DNA of 64,000 nt from Arthrobacter alpinus. Lineage in GTDB: Bacteria > Actinomycetota > Actinomycetes > Actinomycetales > Micrococcaceae. The notes under the pieces are model-generated. The model was given only the letters and a program-made list of their open reading frames with translations, made no database searches and was not told where the DNA came from. The stretch is taken from NCBI RefSeq assembly GCF_900105965.1, contig NZ_FNTV01000001.1, positions 3,100,001-3,164,000 of the forward strand, written 5' to 3'. Both the position numbers and the translations under genes were made by a program. Of this stretch, positions 28,669 through 36,672 are shown piece by piece. Position 1 is the stretch's first letter. Each line of letters begins with the position of its first letter.

Positions 28669-30210
28669 CTAGTCCTTGTGCAGTGCGCCGGAAGCGCCCG
28701 TGCTGCCAACGTATTCCAACCAGCGCAACAGCTCCGGATAGGTCGAGGGGTTGCTGGCAATCGCCGCATGAGTCTGCGGGTACGCGGCAGCGAGTTCATG
28801 GAGCCGGGCATGGCTTGTGACCGGGTTTGCTGCCTCTGCCACAAGCACCGAGGTGCGCGGCACGCCTTCGAAACTAAAGCCGGCATTAGCAGCAGGAACG
28901 GCACCAAAGTGCTCGCGCATGGACTTGGGTGCCCACATGATCGCCAGAATCGCGACGGGAAAAACGATCGCCAAGATGACCGCGGGGCCGCTCAAGCCCC
29001 AGGACAAAGTTTTAGGGCCAACCATCACCAGAACAAGGAACAGGACAAACACAATTGCCGCGCAGGTGGTTCCCAACTTCCGCCCATCCCGAGTTCCGCG
29101 TTTCAGCGCTGCCGCCGCGGCGACGAAGCCGGCGATTCCGAGCATCGCCAAAATCAACGTGAACACCCATATAAACGGCGTCTCCTGGAAGTGCCGGAGG
29201 ACGTACTTTTCAGTGAACAATACGCGGATCAGGTTCACGAGGGCCACGAGCGCCACCCCGGCGGAGGCGGCCATGCCGAGTTTCAGCACCGCAGCCAGTA
29301 CCGCTTGCCACGTCTGTTGGGCCGGCTGGTGAATCATGCGGCGCTCGAGCGAGGGGGCAGCGGCGATCGCCCCGAAGGCCATCCAAAACACCACGCTGAA
29401 CGTGGGCGATGAGCCGTAGAGACCCGCCACCACACGCGATGCCGGCGGCAGCGAGATGAAGGCCAGCAGCAGTCCGGCTGCACCAACCCCCGATCCCACA
29501 AGCCGCCAGGGGTTGCTCTTCAGGGAGATTTTTAAGGCAACCACGATGAACAAGACAGGGGTGAAGAGGCCAAGAAGGATCGGCGACATCAAGTACAAGG
29601 GGCCCAACGGCAAGGTCCTGCCGATTGCCACGAACCTGACAATCTCCACGAGTCCGGCCAGGACACAAAGCCCGGCCAGTCCCAGTAGGGCGGCCAACCA
29701 TCGCCGGTCCCGTGCTGTGTCAACTGCGGGATCACCTAGTTCCGCCTGGCGCGGGGTAGCGGCCAGCACGGCGCCTGCCAAACCAAACGCCACGGCTGTG
29801 CCCAGGCCCTTGGGGTTCACCAACTCCACAATCAAATACCCAACAACCATCAGCAGGTAAGGCGCGTTGGCCAACAACCGCAGATCCTGCATCTTGCGGT
29901 AATTCCAACTGGTTCCGAATGCGCCCGATCGCCAAATGTAGCTCAGGCCAAGGGACAGCATGCTGATGATCGTCGCCAGGAGCACTTCGATCCGGCCCGC
30001 GGCCAGCGAGGAATCTCCTCCGGAACCGGGACTTGCCAGGCGCCAGTGCAGGAACAGTGAAATTGTCAGCAGCACCAGTGCCAGCGCGTCGGTGATGTAA
30101 TCCCGGACCGTGATGGCCGCGAATGGGCTCTTAGCCGATCCGCTATCCACCGGCTCAGCCTCCGGCTGGCCAGAACTTGGCCAGGAAAGTTCCGGCGTGG
30201 TGTTGGTCAT
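28669..30210 (-). CDS. Polytopic membrane protein with C-terminal LRV-like segment
   Basis: A 513-residue protein I cannot name. After about 30 hydrophilic residues there are some ten hydrophobic segments up to about residue 430. The soluble C-terminus has HELAAAYPQTHAAIASNPSTYPELLRWL-type sequence, here quoted only in part: LAAAYPQTHAAIASNPSTY. That pattern resembles the actinobacterial variant leucine-rich repeat found in stress and kinase-linked proteins. CAGGAG precedes the ATG. It lies 69 bases after the ArsR gene start, in the same orientation but upstream of it, so the two may be co-regulated. Confidence 0.65.
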   Translation of the reverse strand: MTNTTPELSWPSSGQPEAEPVDSGSAKSPFAAITVRDYITDALALVLLTISLFLHWRLASPGSGGDSSLAAGRIEVLLATIISMLSLGLSYIWRSGAFGTSWNYRKMQDLRLLANAPYLLMVVGYLIVELVNPKGLGTAVAFGLAGAVLAATPRQAELGDPAVDTARDRRWLAALLGLAGLCVLAGLVEIVRFVAIGRTLPLGPLYLMSPILLGLFTPVLFIVVALKISLKSNPWRLVGSGVGAAGLLLAFISLPPASRVVAGLYGSSPTFSVVFWMAFGAIAAAPSLERRMIHQPAQQTWQAVLAAVLKLGMAASAGVALVALVNLIRVLFTEKYVLRHFQETPFIWVFTLILAMLGIAGFVAAAAALKRGTRDGRKLGTTCAAIVFVLFLVLVMVGPKTLSWGLSGPAVILAIVFPVAILAIMWAPKSMREHFGAVPAANAGFSFEGVPRTSVLVAEAANPVTSHARLHELAAAYPQTHAAIASNPSTYPELLRWLEYVGSTGASGALHKD

Positions 30211-30300
30211 CTACTAGCTCCTGATGTTCGGCTTCGCGGCCACAAACGTACATGCTGTCATTCAAGAACCATCATGACAGGGCTCCCTGTGCTCCCGTGA

Positions 30301-31512
30301 TTAATCGAACCAGGGGTCCAAGCCGTACAGCGGGAACACGGATTTCCTTGTCGCCATCACTGTCCGGTCCAGTGCGTCGGAGGGGTTGTAGCCCACCTCC
30401 CATGAGCGCCACCAGGTGTCGGCGTCGTCGCCCATAAGCAACGGCGCCACGTGGCCGTACTTCTCCGCCACATATGTCCGCCATGCCTCGGGGACGGCAG
30501 TCCGCAGCGGTACCGGCTTGCCAGCCACGATCGCCATGAGGTGACTCCATATTCGTGGGACCGCACTGTAGAGGTCATAGCCCCCGCCGCCGGTGGCCAG
30601 CCAGCGCCCGCCGCAGACCTTTTCGGCCAGCGCAGCAATGCTCAGTGCGGCCTCCCGCTGACCGTCCACACTGGTGTTCAGATGGGTGAGTTCGTCGTCC
30701 CGGTGGGAGTCACAGCCGTGTTGACTCACAATAATTTCCGGGCCGAAGGCCTCCACAAGTTGAGGTACGACGGCGTGGAAGGCGCGGAGCCAACCGGCAT
30801 CTGAGGTTCCGGCCGGCACCGCAACGTTGACGGCGGAACCCAATGCGTTGGGCCCGCCAATGTCGTTGGCGAAGCCAGTGCCGGGAAAAAGCGTCATGCC
30901 GGATTCATGAAGGGAGATGGTCAGGACCCGTGGATCATCCCAAAAGATGCGTTCCGTGCCGTCGCCGTGGTGGGCATCGATGTCAATGTAGGCCACCTTG
31001 GACACTCCCGAGGCCAGCAGCTTGGTGATGGCCAGGGCGGTGTCGTTATAGATACAAAATCCGCTGGCTTTACCGGGGAATGCATGGTGCATTCCACCAC
31101 CAAAGTTCACCGCACGCAGCACCTCCCCGCCCAGGATGGCTTCAGCGGCTAGCAGCGATCCGCCGGCAAGCCTGGCGCTGGCCTCGTGCATCCCGGCAAA
31201 AGCCGGATCGTCCTCGGTGCCAAGGCCACGGCTGGGGTCCGAACGTGTGGGGTCCTCCCCCACATGGCGCACGGCAGCTATGTAGTCGCGGGTATGAACC
31301 ATTGCGAGTTGGTCGTCCGCGGCCACATAGGACTCGGTCACTGTGACCTGGGGGAGGCCAAAAATTCCTAGCTCTCGAGCCAAGCGGGCCGTGAGGTCTA
31401 GACGCTTGGGCGACATGGGATGGTTGGGGCCAAAATTGTACGCAGACATGGCCGCATCGCAGACTATGCTTGTCGGGACGGCCGCCGGTCCTGTGCTGGC
31501 AATGGATGACAT
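30301..31512 (-). CDS. acuC: AcuC-type histone-deacetylase-family protein
   Basis: A 403-residue arginase/deacetylase fold protein. Zinc and catalytic residues are in HHAFPGKASGFCIYND, YIDIDAHHGDGTE and SQHGCDSHRDD. AcuC of Bacillus deacetylates acetyl-CoA synthetase; here an acs gene is present near the right end of the window, though not adjacent. The ORF start at 31512 has only a weak ribosome site (GTGATGG). It is divergent from the potassium transporter, whose upstream frame overlaps this gene antisense. Confidence 0.88.
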   Translation of the reverse strand: MSSIASTGPAAVPTSIVCDAAMSAYNFGPNHPMSPKRLDLTARLARELGIFGLPQVTVTESYVAADDQLAMVHTRDYIAAVRHVGEDPTRSDPSRGLGTEDDPAFAGMHEASARLAGGSLLAAEAILGGEVLRAVNFGGGMHHAFPGKASGFCIYNDTALAITKLLASGVSKVAYIDIDAHHGDGTERIFWDDPRVLTISLHESGMTLFPGTGFANDIGGPNALGSAVNVAVPAGTSDAGWLRAFHAVVPQLVEAFGPEIIVSQHGCDSHRDDELTHLNTSVDGQREAALSIAALAEKVCGGRWLATGGGGYDLYSAVPRIWSHLMAIVAGKPVPLRTAVPEAWRTYVAEKYGHVAPLLMGDDADTWWRSWEVGYNPSDALDRTVMATRKSVFPLYGLDPWFD

Positions 31513-31594
31513 CCATCACAGGCTATCGAAGTCAGGCCGCAAATGCCGTATCCGCGGCGTCATCACGATCCAGGGCAGGAGGGGCAGCGCAGCG

Positions 31595-33001
31595 TTGACA
31601 GATCCTTCAACACTCACCCGCTGGCTCCCGCGATGGCCCCTGCGAGTGATCGTCAGCGTCCGCGATTTCGTGGACAAGGTAGCCAATAGTTCGCCGGCCC
31701 GGTTGGCGCTGATTGTTTTTTTCTTGGTCATTCTGGCATTCACGCTGGCGCTCAGCTTGCCCGTGGCATCCCGTTACGGGCAACCCACGGCATTCCACGA
31801 CGCCTTGTTCACAGCAGTCTCCGCTGTCTGTGTGACGGGCCTGACCACTGTCTCCACGGCGTTGCATTGGTCGTTCTTTGGACAGCTTGTCATCTTGATT
31901 GGCATCTTCGTGGGCGGCCTGGGCATCTTGACCTTGGCCTCCTTGATGTCACTGATGGTGAGCAAGCGGCTGGGTGTGCGTGGCAAGCTCATCGCCCAGG
32001 AAGCCATGAATGCCGGGCGCCTTGGCGAGGTCGGTACGCTGCTGCGCATTGTCATCAGCACCTCCGTAGCCGTTGAAATCGCCCTGGCCCTGGCCCTGGC
32101 TCCGCGGTTTTTGATTCTGGGCGAATCCCTCCCCCAAGCCATTTGGCACGCCACGTTTTATTCCATCTCCTCCTTTAACAACGCCGGTTTCACACCGCAT
32201 TCCGACGGTGTGGTCCCCTACGAGGCCGATCTGTGGATTCTGATCCCGCTGATGATCGGCGGCTTCATCGGAAGCCTGGGTTTCCCCGTCATGATGGTTC
32301 TGTTGGCAACGGGGTTCCGCGTCAAGAAATGGACACTGCACGCGAAGCTGACCGTCCAGGTATCCCTCCTATTGCTCGGTGCCGGCGCCGTCATGTGGGG
32401 TGCCATGGAGTGGACCAACCCTGACACCATCGGCACCATGAGCGTGGGCGACAAGATCACGCACTCCATCTTTGCCTCCGTCATGACCCGCTCCCTTGGT
32501 TTCAACCTCGTGGACATGAACGCCATGCACACCCCCACCATGCTGCTCACGGATGCCTTGATGTTTGTGGGTGGTGGTTCCGCCTCCACAGCCGGCGGCA
32601 TCAAGGTCACCACCTTGGCCGTGATGTTCCTGGCCATTGTGGCCGAGGCCCGCGGTGATTCGGACGTAAAAATCTACGGCCGCACCATCCCCCAGGGCAC
32701 CATGCGGGTTGCCATCTCGGTCATCATGATGGGCGCAACCTTTGTCATGATCGCCACCGGACTGCTCCTGGCCATCAGCGGCGAAAGCCTGGACCGGGTG
32801 CTCTTTGAAACCATCTCGGCCTTCGCCACGGTGGGTCTGAGCACGGGGCTCAGCGCCGAGCTCCCGCCGTCGGGCGTTTATGTTTTGTGCGCCATGATGT
32901 TCTTTGGCCGCGTCGGCTCCATCACGCTGGCCGCCGCACTGGCTCTTCGTCAGCGTCGCCAGCTGTACCACTACCCGGAAGAGAGGCCCATCATTGGCTG
33001 A
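31595..33001 (+). CDS. Trk/Ktr-type potassium transporter membrane subunit
   Basis: A 468-residue KtrB/TrkH-like protein with four pore-loop repeats; the first filter-like stretch is SAVCVTGLTTVS and others include SSFNNAGFTPHS, TRSLGFNLVD and SAFATVGLSTGLS. I place the start at the TTG at 31595, after AGGAGGGG at 31577, because longer starts at 31502 and 31343 would overlap the divergent acuC. It forms the channel for K+ (or Na+-coupled K+) uptake. Its stop overlaps the start of the regulatory subunit. Confidence 0.85.
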   Translation: MTDPSTLTRWLPRWPLRVIVSVRDFVDKVANSSPARLALIVFFLVILAFTLALSLPVASRYGQPTAFHDALFTAVSAVCVTGLTTVSTALHWSFFGQLVILIGIFVGGLGILTLASLMSLMVSKRLGVRGKLIAQEAMNAGRLGEVGTLLRIVISTSVAVEIALALALAPRFLILGESLPQAIWHATFYSISSFNNAGFTPHSDGVVPYEADLWILIPLMIGGFIGSLGFPVMMVLLATGFRVKKWTLHAKLTVQVSLLLLGAGAVMWGAMEWTNPDTIGTMSVGDKITHSIFASVMTRSLGFNLVDMNAMHTPTMLLTDALMFVGGGSASTAGGIKVTTLAVMFLAIVAEARGDSDVKIYGRTIPQGTMRVAISVIMMGATFVMIATGLLLAISGESLDRVLFETISAFATVGLSTGLSAELPPSGVYVLCAMMFFGRVGSITLAAALALRQRRQLYHYPEERPIIG

Positions 33002-33680
33002 GAAAACAGATTCCAGCAACCGCCCGCCGCACAATGCCCCGGTTTTGGTGATTGGTTTGGGCCGGTTCGGTGCCGCCACCGCACACCAGTTGGTCAAGCA
33101 GGGCCGTGAGGTGCTCGCCATTGAACGTGATAGGGCCCTGGTGCAAAAGTGGGCCGGCGTGCTCACCCACGTTGTCGAGGCGGATGCCACAGACATTGAC
33201 GCGTTGCGCCAGCTCGGGGCACAGGATTTCAGCTCGGCGGTTGTGGGTGTGGGAACGTCCATTGAATCCAGTGTGCTCATCACCGTAAATCTGGTGGATC
33301 TGGGCATCGCGCACCTGTGGGTCAAGGCCATCACGCAATCGCATGGCAAGATCCTGCGACGGATCGGCGCCAACCATGTCATCTACCCCGAGGCCGATGC
33401 CGGCGTCAGGGCAGCGCACCTGGTGGGTGGGCGAATGTTGGACTTCATCGAGTTCGACGACGATTTCGCGATCGTGAAAATGTATCCGCCCAAGGAGACC
33501 CAGGGCTTCACGCTGGAGGAGTCCAAGGTTCGCTCCAAGTACGGCGTGACGGTGGTTGGCGTGAAATCCCCCGGCGAGGACTTCACCTACGCGCAGCCGA
33601 ACACGCGTGTCTCGAGCCGTGACATGCTCATCGTGTCGGGCTACGTTGACCTGCTGGAGCGGTTCGCCGCGCGGCCCTAA
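32994..33680 (+). CDS. Trk/Ktr potassium uptake regulatory subunit (RCK/TrkA)
   Basis: A 228-residue RCK protein. The N-terminal Rossmann domain has VIGLGRFGAATAHQL (about residues 17 to 31), binding NAD or ATP, and the C-terminal TrkA-C domain ends YVDLLERF. It gates the adjacent membrane subunit. The start is a TTG at 32994, overlapping the transporter stop by eight bases with GAGAGG upstream. No ATG in frame would leave the nucleotide fold intact without reaching deep into the transporter gene. Confidence 0.9.
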   Translation: MAEKTDSSNRPPHNAPVLVIGLGRFGAATAHQLVKQGREVLAIERDRALVQKWAGVLTHVVEADATDIDALRQLGAQDFSSAVVGVGTSIESSVLITVNLVDLGIAHLWVKAITQSHGKILRRIGANHVIYPEADAGVRAAHLVGGRMLDFIEFDDDFAIVKMYPPKETQGFTLEESKVRSKYGVTVVGVKSPGEDFTYAQPNTRVSSRDMLIVSGYVDLLERFAARP

Positions 33681-33730
33681 ACTCACACTTTTGTGGTGGC
33701 CGGCGTCTACAGGGCAGGAGGTATTTTCTT

Positions 33731-34240
33731 ATGATCCAGCACATGATTTTTGACTCGCCCCTGGGCCCGCTGACGGCTGTGGCGAACGACGCCGGGCTGC
33801 AGGCCGTCTACATGCGCGCACACAAGCGCCTTCCCGCTTTGGAGACGTTCGGAGCGGAAGTTACTGCGTCGTCCTCCCCAGTTCTGGCCGCGACGGCCGA
33901 ACAACTGGGCGAATATTTTTCCGGGGATCGGCGTGAGTTTTCACTTCCGCTGGCGCCGGTTGGCAGCGATTTTCAGCACCGGGTGTGGGCTGCTTTGCGT
34001 GAAATCCCCTACGGGGAGCTCCGCAGCTACGGTGATTTGGCGGCCCAACTGGGTGATCGTTCCATGGCTCAGGCCGTTGGTTCTGCCAATGGCCGCAACC
34101 CCATCAGCATCATCGTCCCCTGCCACCGGGTAGTGGGCGCGGACGGTTCCCTGGTGGGGTATGCCGGCGGATTGGAACGCAAAGAGTTCCTCCTTGAATT
34201 GGAGAACCCTGCCCGGTTCCACACCGAGGCCTTGTTCTAG
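33731..34240 (+). CDS. ogt: Methylated-DNA-[protein]-cysteine S-methyltransferase
   Basis: A 169-residue MGMT. It has the DNA-reading helix ending AVGSANGRNP and the suicide cysteine in IIVPCHRVVGADG (about residue 128). It transfers O6-alkyl groups from guanine to itself. AGGAGGT lies seven bases upstream. It is the first of three close genes (MGMT, ECF sigma, MGMT) with an 11-base gap to the sigma gene. The sequence is of ordinary Ogt length and should be active. Confidence 0.93.
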   Translation: MIQHMIFDSPLGPLTAVANDAGLQAVYMRAHKRLPALETFGAEVTASSSPVLAATAEQLGEYFSGDRREFSLPLAPVGSDFQHRVWAALREIPYGELRSYGDLAAQLGDRSMAQAVGSANGRNPISIIVPCHRVVGADGSLVGYAGGLERKEFLLELENPARFHTEALF

Positions 34241-34251
34241 GTGAGCACGTT

Positions 34252-34812
34252 TTGAGTGGCCCAGCCGGTGGCACGCTACCGCCTTTCGAGACGCTGGTGG
34301 CTGAGCATGGTGGCACCGTGTTGCGCGTCTGCCGAGGTTTAGTTGGTGTGGACGACGCCGATGACATCTGGCAGGAAACATTTTTGGCCGCGTTGCGTGT
34401 GTATCCCACCACCGCGGGCGTGCTCAACCGTGAGGCATGGCTCGTTACGATCGCCCGCAACAAGGCTATCGACCATCACCGCAAGCTCCAGCGCCTGCCG
34501 TTGCCTGTCGACAGCTCCACCGCTGCTGAGGTACGGGTCGACGACGGTGACGCTCGGCTGGGCGGGGGTGACGGCGTCGTACGCTCCGTCATTGCCGGGG
34601 AGGCGGCGGCGCAGGTGTGGGCGGCGCTCGGCCAGCTGCCACCTACCCAGCGGGAAGCCGTGGTGTACCACCATCTGGCCGGGCTTCGTTATGCCGCGGT
34701 GGCTGAACTTTTGGGAAATTCGGAGGCTGCTGCGCGGCGGGCCGCATCAGATGGCATGAAGACTTTGCGCAGTTTGTTGTCGCCGGAGGAAAGGACTGAT
34801 GAAAATGGTTGA
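34252..34812 (+). CDS. ECF-type RNA polymerase sigma factor
   Basis: A 186-residue sigma-70 family protein starting at TTG 34252. Region 2 includes DDADDIWQETFLAALR (about residues 32 to 47) and DHHRKLQRLP. Region 4 includes QLPPTQREAVVYHHLAGLRY followed by an HTH with ELLGNSEAAARRA. No anti-sigma gene adjoins; instead a methylguanine methyltransferase gene overlaps its end by 14 bases. It may direct a DNA-alkylation response. The promoter it reads is unknown. Confidence 0.88.
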   Translation: MSGPAGGTLPPFETLVAEHGGTVLRVCRGLVGVDDADDIWQETFLAALRVYPTTAGVLNREAWLVTIARNKAIDHHRKLQRLPLPVDSSTAAEVRVDDGDARLGGGDGVVRSVIAGEAAAQVWAALGQLPPTQREAVVYHHLAGLRYAAVAELLGNSEAAARRAASDGMKTLRSLLSPEERTDENG

Positions 34813-35419
34813 ACACACGATTCCTACCGAGCTTGCCCCTGTGGCTCCTGCCGACCCTGAGGCGTTGAATCGGCTGGGTGGGGCGTTGCTGGCGGCTGCC
34901 ACGTCTGGCGGACTGCTGGACATTGGCTACAGGGTGGTCGATTCCCCGTTAGGACAGCTGCTGCTGGCAGGCACGGAAGCCGGGCTTGTTCGGGTGGCCT
35001 TTGCCACGGAGGGGCACGATCTGGTCTTGGAGCAGCTGGCCACAACCATTGGTCCACGAATCTTACGGGCACCATCGCGGCTGGATCGTGCGGCAATTGA
35101 ACTCGAGGAGTACTTTGCCGGGCGCCGCACGGATTTTGATCTTGCCCTTGATCTCAGGTTGGCTACGGGTTTCCGCCGCGAAGTCTTGGATCATCTACCC
35201 ACCATTGGGTACGGACACACGGCCAGCTATGCGGCGGTGGCAGCCATGACATCCAGCCCGCGGGCCGTACGGGCCGTGGGCACCGCGTGCGCCCGCAATC
35301 CGCTGCCGCTGGTACTTCCGTGCCACCGGGTGGTCAAGTCCGATGGCAGCCAGGGCGCCTACTTGGGCGGAGTGGAGGCAAAAGCGCTGCTGCTGGCCCT
35401 GGAGTCGGGACCGAAGTAG
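34799..35419 (+). CDS. Second methylated-DNA-[protein]-cysteine S-methyltransferase with N-terminal extension
   Basis: A 206-residue MGMT paralogue. About 45 extra residues precede the core, which begins YRVVDSPLGQ. The C-terminal domain has RAVRAVGTACARNP and the active-site LPCHRVVKSDG (cysteine near residue 174). It is preceded by GGAGGAAAG and overlaps the sigma factor gene by 14 bases, so the two are translationally coupled. The position is where ECF operons usually carry an anti-sigma factor. Whether the extension binds sigma is untested. The active-site motif is intact. Confidence 0.9.
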   Translation: MKMVEHTIPTELAPVAPADPEALNRLGGALLAAATSGGLLDIGYRVVDSPLGQLLLAGTEAGLVRVAFATEGHDLVLEQLATTIGPRILRAPSRLDRAAIELEEYFAGRRTDFDLALDLRLATGFRREVLDHLPTIGYGHTASYAAVAAMTSSPRAVRAVGTACARNPLPLVLPCHRVVKSDGSQGAYLGGVEAKALLLALESGPK

Positions 35420-35450
35420 TCCCCACTGGCCCCCTCACCTCACACCGCCC

Positions 35451-35534
35451 CATATCGAATCAGACGGAGCGTCGTTGAGGTAGACGTTCCGCAGGGTCTA
35501 CTTCAGCGGCGCACCGTCTGACTCGACGAATATG
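35451..35534. terminator. 84-base imperfect palindrome between convergent genes
   Basis: The arms begin CATATCGAATCAGACGG and end CCGTCTGACTCGACGAATATG. An inner pair, GTAGAC and GTCTAC, closes the loop. It lies between the second methyltransferase and the Lrp gene and probably ends both transcripts. It lacks a T-run and could instead be a mobile palindromic repeat. Confidence 0.5.
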
Positions 35535-35589
35535 CCCGCTACTGGTGCCCGAGTTCCTCGGTGATCTTGGCTGCGCGACCGACCGGCGA

Positions 35590-36576
35590 CTACGGCTCCT
35601 GGGCAACTCCGTCTTGGTAGATCACTGTGGTTCGTTTGAAAATTTCCGCGTAAATGGAGGACCGGAGCTCAGTTATCCCCTCCAACTTCCGCAGGCCCTC
35701 AAGCAAGACATGCAGCTCGTCCAGCGTCGCCACGGCAACCTGTGCCAGTATCTGTTCCCCGGAGGCAGCGGCCCAACGTGTCACGGGCAGACTCCCCAGG
35801 TACTTTCCCAGTCCGTCGGCCGCCGCATTGTTGCTTGTCAGGCTGATCAGGGATTCCACGGGGAATCCCAGCGCCGCCGGCTCCACAACCGCCCTGATGA
35901 AGAGGATGCCGGAATTGGTCATTCCTTCCAACCTGCGGCTGACAGTTGCCTTTGAAACGGACAGTTCAGCTGCCATCTCATCCACACTTGCCCGCCCATT
36001 GCGGTGGAGCAGCTCCGCGATGCCCCTGTTGGTCTCATCGAGGGAAGCACCTGGGTTGGTCTGACGAATGGCCGCAAGTTGGCCATCTTCGTCCGGATGA
36101 AGCGCCCCATACTGCGCTTTTTCCAAGATCTTCGGCGTCCAGCCAGTGGGTGTTCGAAAGTACTCCAACAGCGGCACCATGGTGAAGGACTCCACCCCGT
36201 CCACCTCCGACAGAGAATGGTAGAGGAATGCGCTGAGTTCAGCTGTCGAGATCCATATCTCCGCGACTGCCTCGTTTGCTCCGGAAAGTGCACTGACCCA
36301 CGAAGACTCTTCCCGCGCAGCAAGCCAGGAGCACACCCTGCGAAGGTCCCTCGGGGCTGCTCTCACGCGCAGCAGGAAAGCGGCCCGTGAACTTATCTGC
36401 GAGGGGTTGACAAAGGAGTTGGTGCGCACCACACCGGACTCGAGCAGCTTGTTCCCGCGCCGCGCCACGGTTCGTTCCTGTTGTCCAAGAACCTCGGCGA
36501 TCAACCGCCACGAGGCGCGGCCGTTGCGTACGAGGGCAGCTATTATCTGCCTGTCGAGCACATCAAGTTGCTCCAC
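35590..36576 (-). CDS. Lrp/AsnC-family regulator with two winged-helix domains
   Basis: A 328-residue protein, about twice the usual Lrp length. The N-terminal HTH starts LDRQIIAALVRNGRASWRLI; a second HTH near residue 190 reads HRNGRASVDEMAAELSVSKA. Each is followed by an alpha/beta RAM-like sensing domain. Such proteins respond to amino acids. The GTG start follows AAAGGA. It lies downstream of, and in the same direction as, the amidohydrolase/DUF5058 operon and is likely its regulator. Confidence 0.88.
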   Translation of the reverse strand: MEQLDVLDRQIIAALVRNGRASWRLIAEVLGQQERTVARRGNKLLESGVVRTNSFVNPSQISSRAAFLLRVRAAPRDLRRVCSWLAAREESSWVSALSGANEAVAEIWISTAELSAFLYHSLSEVDGVESFTMVPLLEYFRTPTGWTPKILEKAQYGALHPDEDGQLAAIRQTNPGASLDETNRGIAELLHRNGRASVDEMAAELSVSKATVSRRLEGMTNSGILFIRAVVEPAALGFPVESLISLTSNNAAADGLGKYLGSLPVTRWAAASGEQILAQVAVATLDELHVLLEGLRKLEGITELRSSIYAEIFKRTTVIYQDGVAQEP

Positions 36577-36672
36577 GTCCGGATCCTTTCACTTTAACCT
36601 CGAAGGCTTGACGCGCCCGCGTAATTTCACCGGGCCGGCGTTAGGCGGCAGCCGTACGCCGGCCCGGTCGCC

